Below, piece after piece: positions 6,900 through 16,211 of a stretch of DNA of 64,000 nt. Position numbers and translations under genes: made by a program. The notes under the pieces were generated by a model, which saw only the letters and a list, made by a program, of their open reading frames with translations, ran no database searches and was not told the origin of the DNA. How positions within the stretch are numbered: position 1 is the stretch's first letter; each line of letters begins with the position of its first letter. This stretch comes from Mageeibacillus sp. UBA4314 (GTDB lineage Bacteria; Bacillota; Clostridia; Saccharofermentanales; Saccharofermentanaceae), in assembly GCA_002394605.1 (NCBI GenBank), contig DGUI01000027.1:245-64244 (forward strand), in the 5' to 3' direction.

Positions 6900-9614
6900 A
6901 TGAAAAATCTCTCAAATTCAGCAAAATTTGAGGCAAAAAAACTGAAATTACAGCAAAGACGGGAGGATCTGCCCCAGTATCTGCTGGCGTTTCTTTTTCC
7001 GATGCTTACCGTAATAGCGGCTTTTGCCATCCTCCAGTGCTATCCTTTCGGCAACAGGACAATGCTGACGGTGGATCTCTATCACCAGTATGCACCGTAC
7101 CTTGTGGCATTCAGGGATAAGATCCTATCGGGGGACAGCCTGCTCTATTCGTGGAATGACGGTCTGGGCAATGAGTATTATGCTGCCTTTGCAAACTATA
7201 CTGCCAGCCCTTTGAACATCTTCTGCATATTTTTCACTGCCAAGACGATGCCGGTATTCATAGCATTCATAACTGCAGTAAGGGCCGGACTTGCGTCACT
7301 TACCATGACGATATTCCTCAAGGCGAACGATAATAACAAGCTCGACAACATAACCGTCGTATTTGCGGCTTCATATGCGCTCTGCGGATGGTTCGTCACG
7401 GATTTCTGGAACATAATGTGGTGCGATGCCATGATCCTCCTTCCGCTTCTGTGCCTGGGACTTCGCAAGATGTTCCTCCAGAACAGCTGGTGGCTTTATA
7501 TGGTTACTTTGGCAGTTGCAATCGCGACCAACTACTTCACGGGATACTTCCTTTGCCTGTTCCTCATATTCTTCGCCCCGATCTACTACATCATGCTCGC
7601 AGTTCCTGCAAAGGACAAGACCGTTAAGAACAGATTCTCTGTCCTTAATCTAATAAAAGCAGCGGGCAAGTTCGGGTGTGCGAGCGTCATAGCAGGTGTA
7701 TCGACGGCTTTTATCACGATTCCTACATACCTGATCCTGCAGCACTGTTCCGCAACTGGCGGAGAGTTCCCCAAGGATTTCAACCTTACGGGTAATCTCT
7801 TTGATTTTCTCGGCAGACTGATGGTCTCAGCGAGTCCTTCCATAAGGGACGGCATGGCAAATGTTCACTGCGGCATCGTAATAGTCTTTATGCTGCCCCT
7901 GTTCTTCATGCTCCCCAAGAAGTCCGGCATAGGACTCCGGCATAAGTTCGGTTTTGGAATAGCATTGGCGATCCTGTATCTGAGCTTTACCAACAGGACA
8001 CTTAACTATATCTGGCACGGCATGCATTTCCCGAATCAGATCCCTTACAGGGAATCGTTCCTCATGCCGTTCGTGCTTGTATTCATGGCATATCTCACGA
8101 TAAGGAGGCTCAAGAGCATCCCGGCATCTGCAGTCGGTGCATCGATCGGAGGATCGTTCATCTATCTCGTGCTCTATGAAAAATTCGGCGAAGGGGAAGA
8201 GGGATATATCCAGATAGGTCTGACATTCCTGTTCATAATAGTCCAGGGCATCGCACTGAAGATAATAACGGACGGCAGGAAGTCAGGTCTGTTCTGCGAG
8301 ACGCTGCTTACCGTCACGATGCTCGTCGAGACTCTTGTCGGGAGCGTCGTGTCGATTGCGCTCGTTGCAAAGAACGAAGGCTTTGTCGGATATGATTTCT
8401 ACGGCAAGAACTATCAGATCATAAAGGAATATGCGGATTCAGTCGAAGGAAGCGAAGGACACAGGTCTTTCGAGAGGAGCGAGCTGTTCCCCAACAATAT
8501 CTGCAACATACAGTCACTTTATAACATCAAGGGAATATCGATATTCTCATCAACGACGAGGGAGAGCTTCGTTAAGTACAACAGGAATTTCGGGTTCCAC
8601 AACAATGGCATAAACGGCTTCAGGAATGCAGGTATAACCCGCCTCACGGCGTCCCTCTTCGGAGTTAGGAACCTTATTACGATCGAGGACACCAAAACGG
8701 TACCGCCTGTCTTTGAAGTCGAACATTCAGAAGGCGATGTTAAGGTGTACGGCAATCCTGATGCGCTTGCAGCAGGGTTTATGGTGGATGAGAGTGTCAC
8801 AAAGTATGAGCCGAGCTGGAATGATTCCAATGCATTCCGCAAGACGAACGAGTGGCTTAATTCCATGGGTGTAAAAGGTGATACATACGAACAGATCGAC
8901 ATGGAGGCCATCGAGTCAGACAAGATGACAACGTCTTCAAGCGGCGGAAAGATGCTGTCATACTCCATCGTGACCGGCGTTGAGAAGCCTTCGTTCAAGA
9001 TCTCGATAGATGATGCTTCCAGGGATGCTGACATATATGTCTATGCCAGTGCCAGCTGCGGCGGAACAGCGACCGTCAAGGTTGGAGATAAGGATGAGTA
9101 TTCCTTTGAGATAAGGAGTTATCAGACCATATGTCTCGGGAAGTTCACCGGCGAGAAGATTACTCTCAATATCAAGTATTCCGGCAATCCCGGAAATTCG
9201 GTCATCGTATATGCGGCACAGCTGACTGATGCTGCTTTCCACAAGGCGATCGATACTCTGGGCAGGGATCAGCTGAATGTAACTGAATACAGTTCAGGCT
9301 ATCTGAAGGGGCACATTGATGTTACAAGGGACGGGCTCATGTTCATGTCGGTACCCTACTCAGAAGGATGGAGTGCCAGAGTTGACGGTACTGATATAGA
9401 GATAACGCCCATCGGCGATTCTTTTATCGGGATCAAGCTCGGCAAGGGCGGACATGATGTGGAGATTTCCTACATGCCTGCAGGATTAAAGGCAGGGATC
9501 GTGATTTCAGGCGTAACCGTTGTGATAATGGCGGCTGTGATAGCCGTTACGGAGCTGATGAGAAGAAGGGCAAGTATCGATGAGACTTCTGAACAAGAAA
9601 AAGATCAGGTTTGA
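6900..9614 (+). CDS. YfhO family membrane glycosyltransferase (copy 1)
   Basis: A 904-residue polytopic protein with roughly 12-13 transmembrane helices in residues 25-490, a long extracytoplasmic domain, and a final helix (about 865-885). The first loop contains DLYHQYAPY, and WNDGLGNEYY follows soon after. These, with a TNYFTGYF segment, are typical of YfhO. Near the C-terminus, VPYSEGWSARVDG precedes the last helix. Bacillus/Listeria YfhO is a GT-C enzyme that adds sugars, carried on undecaprenyl phosphate, to lipoteichoic acid. The acceptor here is unknown. The ribosome site is poor (GAAAGG, 16 bases away). The end overlaps copy 2 by 35 bases. Confidence 0.88.
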   Translation: MKNLSNSAKFEAKKLKLQQRREDLPQYLLAFLFPMLTVIAAFAILQCYPFGNRTMLTVDLYHQYAPYLVAFRDKILSGDSLLYSWNDGLGNEYYAAFANYTASPLNIFCIFFTAKTMPVFIAFITAVRAGLASLTMTIFLKANDNNKLDNITVVFAASYALCGWFVTDFWNIMWCDAMILLPLLCLGLRKMFLQNSWWLYMVTLAVAIATNYFTGYFLCLFLIFFAPIYYIMLAVPAKDKTVKNRFSVLNLIKAAGKFGCASVIAGVSTAFITIPTYLILQHCSATGGEFPKDFNLTGNLFDFLGRLMVSASPSIRDGMANVHCGIVIVFMLPLFFMLPKKSGIGLRHKFGFGIALAILYLSFTNRTLNYIWHGMHFPNQIPYRESFLMPFVLVFMAYLTIRRLKSIPASAVGASIGGSFIYLVLYEKFGEGEEGYIQIGLTFLFIIVQGIALKIITDGRKSGLFCETLLTVTMLVETLVGSVVSIALVAKNEGFVGYDFYGKNYQIIKEYADSVEGSEGHRSFERSELFPNNICNIQSLYNIKGISIFSSTTRESFVKYNRNFGFHNNGINGFRNAGITRLTASLFGVRNLITIEDTKTVPPVFEVEHSEGDVKVYGNPDALAAGFMVDESVTKYEPSWNDSNAFRKTNEWLNSMGVKGDTYEQIDMEAIESDKMTTSSSGGKMLSYSIVTGVEKPSFKISIDDASRDADIYVYASASCGGTATVKVGDKDEYSFEIRSYQTICLGKFTGEKITLNIKYSGNPGNSVIVYAAQLTDAAFHKAIDTLGRDQLNVTEYSSGYLKGHIDVTRDGLMFMSVPYSEGWSARVDGTDIEITPIGDSFIGIKLGKGGHDVEISYMPAGLKAGIVISGVTVVIMAAVIAVTELMRRRASIDETSEQEKDQV

Positions 9615-11856
9615 TCTGCATTTGATACTGGCTTTCGTTCTGCCTGTCGTGATCATGGCTCTTGCCTTTGCGGCGGCGCAGATCAAGCCGGGCAGCATCC
9701 TTCCCGAAGAAGCAACATTAAGGTATTCCGAGATGGATGATGATATCCTTTGCTCTGTCGACGGGCAGATCAGTTCCTGGCTTACGGTAAGGGAATCGTT
9801 TGCTTCACAGGATAAGCTCGAAGGCATGGGAGGTGTCGAGCTGCTCATTACGGAGTATATGGATCCGTTCTTTATCCTGTCCCTGGGACTGCCCGTAAGC
9901 TGGCTGCAGGTCTTCTACATGGTCTGCTATTTCCTGCGGTTCGGTCTCGCGGGGATCACGATGTTCCTTTTGTTGGACTGCTGCATAAAGGGTGAACGCA
10001 GTTTCAGCCTGTTCATGGCAGTACTCTATTCTGTCTCGGCGGTCGCAATGCTGTCAGCCGGATCTGTATCCCTGATGAACCTTTATATCCTGTTCCCGCT
10101 GTTCCTGAGATACATGGATGCGCTTATTACGGGCGGGTCCTTTGTATCAGCAAGATACATACTTGTCAGCATGCTGGTGTACATATCGGGCGTTACAGGT
10201 CTTATCCAGGGCTGGATCATGACCATATTGTTCGGAGTCTTCATATCGGTATTAAGATACGGGAAGTTCACGGCAGTATTCAATTCCCTGTCGCGGATAG
10301 TGATAAACTCGTTCGTTGGGGTTATCCTGACGGGGATCGTTAACATCCCGAGGCTTATGTCCATCAGTTATGAGAGTATTACGCCGGAGATCTTCGAAGA
10401 GGGAGAGATGAGATATACTTTCTTCGACCTTGTCTCATCCGTCGCGAGCGGCAGATCCGTAGATTCATCTGATGTCCTGGTACCTGCGGTCTATATTGGC
10501 ATATTTACCGTCATGCTCGTTATCCTGCTGTTCCTTAACAGATATGTCCCGGTCAGGATCAAAGCTGCAGTTGCGGTGCTGACGGTGATCATATATGTCA
10601 CATGTTCTTATACGGCAATAAGTGATGTGCTGTCGTTCACAGGCATCTCAACCGCATGTCAGGCTGCCCGTCTTGGAGGACTTACTGTCATGCTCTTTGT
10701 CAGCGCAGGCGTTTCCCTTAAGAACATCAGCGGCCTTTCCAAAGGAAGCATATATGCTTCCATTCTGTTCATGATCGCGGTCGTATGCATAGCAAATAAT
10801 TCGGAGAATATCTACGGATACATGAATTACCAGCTCTTCATGACGGTAATATCAGCCATAGTTTCCGGTGTCTTTCTGCTGTCATATCTGGAAGGTGCAA
10901 AGAGATCTTATATGACGGCTTTCTTTGCTGCCGCATTCATCGCTCTTATCATGAACTGCGGATATGTGTTCATGATGTCGGATGTCTCGCCTGAGGATTA
11001 TGAGTGCGTAACATACGAGTCAGGGACCGGAGATCTCCTGAGTATGCCTTCGAGGATACCGGTATTAGGTGACAGGGTCAGCTATGTTGTCGTTCCTTCT
11101 GACGGTTTTACCCCTGAGGATGGGGATGATCCTGCACTGGCTGTCAACAAGATCGCAAAGTGCATTCAGATCGATGAAGTATTCTCAGGATATGATACGG
11201 AGGAGATCATCAATAACGGTTTTGAGTCTGAAGACGGCAGATATGTGCTCAAGGAGGATGAAAGCGAAATGATCCTTGGCATTGACGTTGACGACGGCGA
11301 AGACATATATGTCAGTTCAGGACTTAATGTGCCTATTACGATGGCGGAGATGCGCTTCTCCCTGTATGATGAGCCGGATGATCATTTCTTCCACGGACCG
11401 TTCCTCGAATGCATATCTTATGACGGCAACACTTTTGAGGTCCAGCTGTTAGGCGGCAAGTCAGGCGGCAAGTCCGGACGTATCGGAGTATATACCCTTA
11501 ACTCACACGAGCTTGGCAAACTGAAGATGGTCACAAGGCAGTTAGGTTCCGGCAAGTTTACGGTCAGTTCGGATATGGCCGGTGATAATAAAGGTTCAAA
11601 AACTCTCATTACAGGAATCCCTTATAATGATAATATTAAAGTAAAGGTGAATGGCAGGAATGTTGATACCGCTGATTATCTGAACAGGGTCATCGCGGAT
11701 ATCGGGGATGTCGGATCCGCACCGGTTGTTGAGATCACAGCTGAACTGCCCGGCATCTTTGCCGGAACGGTATTGTCTCTTGCCGGATTGGCGGTCTTTG
11801 TCTGGATCGCCTTCCATAACCTCAGAGAAGGAGAGGAGAATGTGAGCCATGCTTAA
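9580..11856 (+). CDS. YfhO-like polytopic membrane protein (copy 2, divergent)
   Basis: A 758-residue protein starting inside the end of copy 1. It has a TM helix at about 12-32, a first loop (residues 33-90) where YfhO normally has its DxYxQ motif but here reads SVDGQISSW, about ten more helices to residue 465, an extracytoplasmic domain, and a last helix at about 725-745. The order of parts is that of YfhO, but the motifs are weak, so it may be a partner that has lost or changed catalysis. The 35-base overlap with copy 1 and 8-base overlap with the exonuclease gene suggest translational coupling of all three. Confidence 0.7.
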   Translation: MRLLNKKKIRFDLHLILAFVLPVVIMALAFAAAQIKPGSILPEEATLRYSEMDDDILCSVDGQISSWLTVRESFASQDKLEGMGGVELLITEYMDPFFILSLGLPVSWLQVFYMVCYFLRFGLAGITMFLLLDCCIKGERSFSLFMAVLYSVSAVAMLSAGSVSLMNLYILFPLFLRYMDALITGGSFVSARYILVSMLVYISGVTGLIQGWIMTILFGVFISVLRYGKFTAVFNSLSRIVINSFVGVILTGIVNIPRLMSISYESITPEIFEEGEMRYTFFDLVSSVASGRSVDSSDVLVPAVYIGIFTVMLVILLFLNRYVPVRIKAAVAVLTVIIYVTCSYTAISDVLSFTGISTACQAARLGGLTVMLFVSAGVSLKNISGLSKGSIYASILFMIAVVCIANNSENIYGYMNYQLFMTVISAIVSGVFLLSYLEGAKRSYMTAFFAAAFIALIMNCGYVFMMSDVSPEDYECVTYESGTGDLLSMPSRIPVLGDRVSYVVVPSDGFTPEDGDDPALAVNKIAKCIQIDEVFSGYDTEEIINNGFESEDGRYVLKEDESEMILGIDVDDGEDIYVSSGLNVPITMAEMRFSLYDEPDDHFFHGPFLECISYDGNTFEVQLLGGKSGGKSGRIGVYTLNSHELGKLKMVTRQLGSGKFTVSSDMAGDNKGSKTLITGIPYNDNIKVKVNGRNVDTADYLNRVIADIGDVGSAPVVEITAELPGIFAGTVLSLAGLAVFVWIAFHNLREGEENVSHA

Positions 11857-12838
11857 TTTCCCTATAAAAGACGGTGCCGAGTTTGTCGTTTTCGATATGG
11901 AGTGGAACCAGCCCATATACGGAAAGGAATATGATATCGACGTATCCACGCTTACCGGGGAGATCATCGAGATCGGTGCAGTCAAGTATGTATATGAGAA
12001 TGGTCATATTATAAAGATGAAGTCTTTCTCAAGGGATATTAAGCCCGTCGTATATACCAGCATACATTATCATGTTAAGAAGGTTACAAACAAGACCAAC
12101 AGTGATCTGCAGCGCGGTGTCTCCTTCGCAAGGGCGTATAACGACTTTGCCAACTTCATCGGTTCTGCGCAGATCCTCATCGGATGGGGCAATTCTGACC
12201 CTGCCATGCTCAAGCAGAATCTCAAGTTCTTCGACATGGATGATGACCTGCATATCTATTTCCTCGACCTCCAGCCTGTGTTCTCGCTGTTCGGAGGGGA
12301 GAGGGGACGTCAGAGGAGTGTTGAGTTTGCCGTGGACTATTATGGCATCACCAAATCCAACGGATTCCATTCGGCAACGTCGGATGCGATATATACGGGT
12401 AAGATATTTGAGAAGATATTCGAATGCAATAAGACGGCTCAGGTCCTGTCGGCGATATCAAGTTCTGCCATCGATCCGGATGTTGTAAGTGAATATACAT
12501 TTGTCGGAAGTCCATCCAAGGATCCGGCCAAGGCTTTCGAAGGGGTTGATGCATTCTGGAAGAAGTGTCCCATTTGTGACAGCACCCTGTCTGAGAAGAT
12601 ACCGAGGTTCCGTATCAGAAAATCAGAATATGCGCTGTTCTACTGCAGGAACCATGGTGAATTCTTTGCCAGGAACAGGGCAAAGAAGAACCGTGACGGC
12701 GATACATATGTTGCCTCAGTGCTCAGGATAGCCACCCAGAATGACTATTATCTGGTCGCTTCCAAGAAGGAGGAATTTGACAAGTTTGGCATAGAAGGCG
12801 AGCCTAAGGAAAAGGAAGAGAATACGGAAGAAAACTGA
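11849..12838 (+). CDS. DEDD-family 3'-5' exonuclease with C-terminal zinc motif
   Basis: A 329-residue protein. FVVFDMEW (Asp16, Glu18) gives the first DEDD motif, WGNSDPAML the second, and FHSATSDAIYT the third, with His in the DEDDh position. That is the RNase T/DnaQ nuclease fold. Residues 240-290 hold CPIC and later CRNH, a likely zinc ribbon of unknown role. A KapD-like or RNA-processing exonuclease would fit, but the substrate is unknown. It starts 8 bases before the stop of the YfhO-like gene. No convincing Rho-independent terminator follows; the AT-rich gap leads into the pilX promoter. Confidence 0.85.
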   Translation: MLNFPIKDGAEFVVFDMEWNQPIYGKEYDIDVSTLTGEIIEIGAVKYVYENGHIIKMKSFSRDIKPVVYTSIHYHVKKVTNKTNSDLQRGVSFARAYNDFANFIGSAQILIGWGNSDPAMLKQNLKFFDMDDDLHIYFLDLQPVFSLFGGERGRQRSVEFAVDYYGITKSNGFHSATSDAIYTGKIFEKIFECNKTAQVLSAISSSAIDPDVVSEYTFVGSPSKDPAKAFEGVDAFWKKCPICDSTLSEKIPRFRIRKSEYALFYCRNHGEFFARNRAKKNRDGDTYVASVLRIATQNDYYLVASKKEEFDKFGIEGEPKEKEENTEEN

Positions 12839-12897
12839 CTTATTAACAATTTGTTCACACTTTGTGCAAAAAAAATTAGCAAATTTGAAATCTTTTG

Positions 12898-12926
12898 TTG
12901 AAATTTGTTACAGGATGTTTTAGAAT
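12898..12926 (+). promoter_or_regulatory. promoter of the PilX-like gene
   Basis: TTGAAA (12898-12903) and TAGAAT (12921-12926) are 17 bases apart. The ATG at 12981 follows a GAAGGGAAGG ribosome site. The same -35 hexamer is found before the second pilin at 26683. Confidence 0.65.
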
Positions 12927-12980
12927 ACGGATAACAAATATAAAAAGGCAAACTATACATACGAAGGGAAGGTACTTCAT

Positions 12981-14936
12981 ATGATCAGAAAGTCAAAGAT
13001 AAATGGTGACAAGCAAGGTATCATTCTTGTTATGGTCCTCCTGATCGTTGCAATGGCGATGATCTTCATCTCTGCGGCTCTGTTGCTTACAAATTCAACA
13101 AGGAGCAGACTCTACAACAACGCAGAAGAGAGCCAGGCAAGACTTACGGTTACATCTGCTGCCGAGGCTTTATATCAGGCTCTCGAGATGCAGGAGATCA
13201 GTGACGATACGCTCGGAGCTCTTGCTGCAGGATCCGGTTCTACGTTGACATTGACAGTAGATGACGGAACAGTTGCAGGTATGGGTACCGCAGCTGATAA
13301 CTGCACGAAGGTTCATATCTACGAGAAGAAGGTCAGCTCTGTTGACTATGTTTACATGGATTTCACAACAACGATCGGTCCCAAGTCCGAGAATGTCCGT
13401 ATGATCCTCAAGGCTCCTACGCCTCCGGTCAAGACTAACCTCTTCAGCACAGTCATGGACCTCGCAGGTGCTGCAGGCGACCAGAACCTCGCTCAGTTCA
13501 ATATCGGTGAGGGCGGCGGATCCAAGAAGGACAATGTTGTTGTCGTTCGTGGTTCAGGTAAGAAGTATGTTATCGACCGTGCAAACCAGGATATCTATTC
13601 AACTCATATCTTCGTTGGTGAGACAAGTTCAACATCGATCGATGTATGGCTCAGAGACTCATCATACTACGGCGATCTCGTATTCTACGGCGATTATGCA
13701 ACACTTCACTGGGATCTCCAGCCTAAGATCAAGGGTAATGTATATTTCCTCGGCAAGTCTTCCGGTACTGACAAGAACGCTTTTACAGGTGTTGACAGCA
13801 CATCAAGGACTTTCGGTGAGAACTCAGCTTCATGGGTATTTGTTAACCGTGTAGCAAATGGTGACACAGACCGTGTTGAGAACATGCTCAAGAACAAGAC
13901 TTGCGTTCTCCTTCTTGACAGCTCAAACGACACAGGTGCAAGTGTAAGCTGGGACGATGACAATGCTTCCGGAATCTCTGCTTCTCAGAAGTCAACATGG
14001 AAGTCAAGTTATACAGCAGGTTCTTCCAAGATCACAAATCTCAAGAAGGCCATCAAGGATTACATGAGTTCAACATTTGACGGTGACGGAGCTTTCCCTA
14101 CGACCGATCAGGCTTTGAACACTGTACATGTAAACAAGTCAAGCTCGGGAGCTGCTCAGTACACAGCTTCTAACTTCCTCAACACGTTTGCATATTCAGC
14201 TTCACATAAGACATTCCTCCCTGCAGGCAACTACAGGATCTATGATTCAGGTTCAGGTTCTCACAGCATGAACACATCAGCCAAGAACGGTCAGGGAGAC
14301 ATCAAGTATGTATTCCTTAACGGTGCATTTGATTACAACATCTACTTCGGCGCTGACTACGACATGACCGGTGTACTCTTCGTACAGCTTGGCGGTACAA
14401 AGAATTCTATCTGCAACTTCATCCTTGAGAAGAATTGCGACCTGACACTCGGCTATTCGAACTACACAAACAATGATTACTACGGTACCGGTTTTGTATC
14501 AGTAAGTTCTTCAGGTTATTCAACTCCCGAGGCTATGTACACGGCATTTAGCACAATGAAGATGGGTTCAACAACAGCTTCTGTATATGACGGAACAAAG
14601 AGACCTTATATGTACATCTACGGTATCGGCGGTACAAACGGCAACCATGTAACATTCGGTAACAGCGGCGGTGCAAGATGCGTAGTTGAAGCTTATGTTG
14701 GTCTGTTCGAGGATTCATATCCCGGTAAGTCCATACTTGAGTTCTCAAATCAGCCTGTATACTTCTACGGCAGAATCCAGGCAGCTAAGTTCATCGCAGA
14801 TACGAACAGCAACAATAGCCACATCTACTATTGTCCTGACCCTAACTCTGATGATGATGATTCACCTAAGCCTGCAAGGACCGGTTACTCAGTATACGAT
14901 GTTATCTACTACTACGATTTCTCATCTCCTACATGA
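12981..14936 (+). CDS. PilX-like giant minor pilin / pilus surface protein
   Basis: A 651-residue protein. The basic N-terminus, then GIILVMVLLIVAMAMIFISA with an alpha-helix (TRSRLYNNAEESQARLTVTSAAEALYQALE), is the N-terminal layout of PilX/type II GspK-type minor pilins, with cleavage expected at KQG|I. The family is usually about 200 residues. This one carries some 500 extra residues, rich in Gly/Ser/Thr/Asn/Tyr, with no domain I can name; beta-structure is likely. It could be a pilus-tip adhesin. It stands alone between its own promoter and a terminator, 4.1 kb upstream of pilB. Its codon choice resembles the pil operon, not its neighbours. Confidence 0.75.
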   Translation: MIRKSKINGDKQGIILVMVLLIVAMAMIFISAALLLTNSTRSRLYNNAEESQARLTVTSAAEALYQALEMQEISDDTLGALAAGSGSTLTLTVDDGTVAGMGTAADNCTKVHIYEKKVSSVDYVYMDFTTTIGPKSENVRMILKAPTPPVKTNLFSTVMDLAGAAGDQNLAQFNIGEGGGSKKDNVVVVRGSGKKYVIDRANQDIYSTHIFVGETSSTSIDVWLRDSSYYGDLVFYGDYATLHWDLQPKIKGNVYFLGKSSGTDKNAFTGVDSTSRTFGENSASWVFVNRVANGDTDRVENMLKNKTCVLLLDSSNDTGASVSWDDDNASGISASQKSTWKSSYTAGSSKITNLKKAIKDYMSSTFDGDGAFPTTDQALNTVHVNKSSSGAAQYTASNFLNTFAYSASHKTFLPAGNYRIYDSGSGSHSMNTSAKNGQGDIKYVFLNGAFDYNIYFGADYDMTGVLFVQLGGTKNSICNFILEKNCDLTLGYSNYTNNDYYGTGFVSVSSSGYSTPEAMYTAFSTMKMGSTTASVYDGTKRPYMYIYGIGGTNGNHVTFGNSGGARCVVEAYVGLFEDSYPGKSILEFSNQPVYFYGRIQAAKFIADTNSNNSHIYYCPDPNSDDDDSPKPARTGYSVYDVIYYYDFSSPT

Positions 14937-14975
14937 TAGGATGAGCACATCAGAGAGTTAAGCACAAGCAAGAAC

Positions 14976-15008
14976 AACGGGCTGTCAGAGATGACAGCCC
15001 GTTTATCA
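14976..15008 (+). terminator. terminator after the PilX-like gene
   Basis: A 12-bp perfect stem (AACGGGCTGTCA / TGACAGCCCGTT) closes a GAGA loop and is followed by a short T-rich run. It may also serve the opposing minus-strand gene. Confidence 0.8.
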
Positions 15009-15031
15009 TTGTCATAGGATCAGAAGGAGCC

Positions 15032-15463
15032 TTATTCTATCGTCAGGAGATAAGCGCCGGAGTCTTTCAGCCAGACAAGAGTCTGGAACATCTCTGAGGC
15101 AGATATGCCGATCATGTCGGAAGGAATGGATATTCCAAAAAGAGAACAGCTCTCCGTACAGACGTATACGGCATCAGTCTTGCCGGAAGATACAAGGTCT
15201 TTGAACTTACCGCTAAGCACATTATCCGGACAGATCAGCTTTGTACCGGTGTCTATGAGATAGATACTGTCAATATGTTTATTGGCAGTAATGAGCGAAT
15301 CAAAGAGTTCGCGGAGAAGATCCCTGCCATGCTTGTTGTCAGATGAATAATGATCGTGCTTTATGAACAGGGATATCCCGTAAGAACTGCTTTCTGCTTC
15401 GAGTTCATATTCATCCTTGACCAGGAACCCGAGATCATTTGCTTCCTTTGGATTGTTTCTCAT
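15032..15463 (-). CDS. DsrE/YedF-like domain protein
   Basis: A 143-residue protein; the ATG at 15463 follows AGGAG by 8 bases, which is preferred over the GTG at 15472 that overlaps the site. GRDLLRELFDSLI near residue 47, IYLIDTGTKLICPD near 65 and VYVCTESCSLFGI near 98 follow the pattern of the C-terminal DsrE-like domain of the selenium-metabolism protein YedF, including the two cysteines. The N-terminal TusA-like domain of YedF is absent. Sulfur or selenium handling is possible but not shown. The gene overlaps the DUF6062 gene by 29 bases, indicating coupling. Confidence 0.5.
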   Translation of the reverse strand: MRNNPKEANDLGFLVKDEYELEAESSSYGISLFIKHDHYSSDNKHGRDLLRELFDSLITANKHIDSIYLIDTGTKLICPDNVLSGKFKDLVSSGKTDAVYVCTESCSLFGISIPSDMIGISASEMFQTLVWLKDSGAYLLTIE

Positions 15464-16196
15464 CAAAATCACTCCTGTCTGAAGCGAGGAATCTCATTGA
15501 ACGCTGAATGGCATTCTTAGAGTTACCCCACGGTTTGTCATTATTGCGGTAATCAAACTTCAGTGTGAACCACTCGACATCATCGATCAGTTCGCTGAAG
15601 TATTTCCCGTCATTCTGATAAAGAGCTTCCACAAGATCTGCAGCATCGTTCTGGGAGAGCTTGGCAGCTGCCCTTAAGAGCATGGCCGTGTGGGGAAGGC
15701 AGTGGGATTTCGCTCCCGCAAACTTCTCCTTAAAACCGTCTTCATGCTTAAACATATAAGTGATCACTTCAATGTAGTGACCCATTGAATCGTTAAGCTT
15801 GCTGCAGATCGGGCATTCCTTTGTGCGCTTATCGATCTTATCTGCCAAAGCTGTAAGTTTTGATTTATAATCAGAACTTCTGCCCTTAAACAGTGATGAC
15901 TTTCCGGGAATAGAATCCTTCATCACATTCATCAGGTCGTCATTCACATCCTTAAGATGAGTATGGAGCATGAGCCCGAGGCCGAGCCTGTTCGCTTCCC
16001 GCCTGTTGAGCTTTCCCAGGTGATCCGGGCAGAATCCCGTCTTATTGGTGATCTTACGGGTATCAGGTTCCATCAGTGAAGGTCCCAGATAGTAATCAAG
16101 TTCGTTGGTCTCCGCCTTCGAAGCGAGCTCGCATAGGGGACAGTCACATTCTGACTGGTATGCATCGTTTACGGGGATCATGTATATTCTTTCCAT
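15435..16196 (-). CDS. DUF6062 family protein, four cysteine motifs
   Basis: A 253-residue soluble protein preceded by AGGAGG. It carries CDCPLCE near residue 18, GFCPDH near 54, CPICS near 128 and SHCLPH near 164, which look like two treble-clef or heme/metal-type Cys/His pairs, within a mostly helical chain. This is the pattern of DUF6062, an uncharacterised family common in Clostridia. It lies 15 bases downstream of the P-loop/Asp23 gene and overlaps the DsrE-like gene, so the three seem to form one unit. No function can be given. Confidence 0.7.
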   Translation of the reverse strand: MERIYMIPVNDAYQSECDCPLCELASKAETNELDYYLGPSLMEPDTRKITNKTGFCPDHLGKLNRREANRLGLGLMLHTHLKDVNDDLMNVMKDSIPGKSSLFKGRSSDYKSKLTALADKIDKRTKECPICSKLNDSMGHYIEVITYMFKHEDGFKEKFAGAKSHCLPHTAMLLRAAAKLSQNDAADLVEALYQNDGKYFSELIDDVEWFTLKFDYRNNDKPWGNSKNAIQRSMRFLASDRSDFDEKQSKGSK

Positions 16197-16211
16197 TAAC
16201 GCCTCCTCTTA

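Noticed and set aside
12850..12880. Rho-independent terminator after the exonuclease gene
   Set aside because: TTG-CACA / TGTG-CAA gives a weak, mismatched stem followed by A residues, not T residues, on the coding strand.
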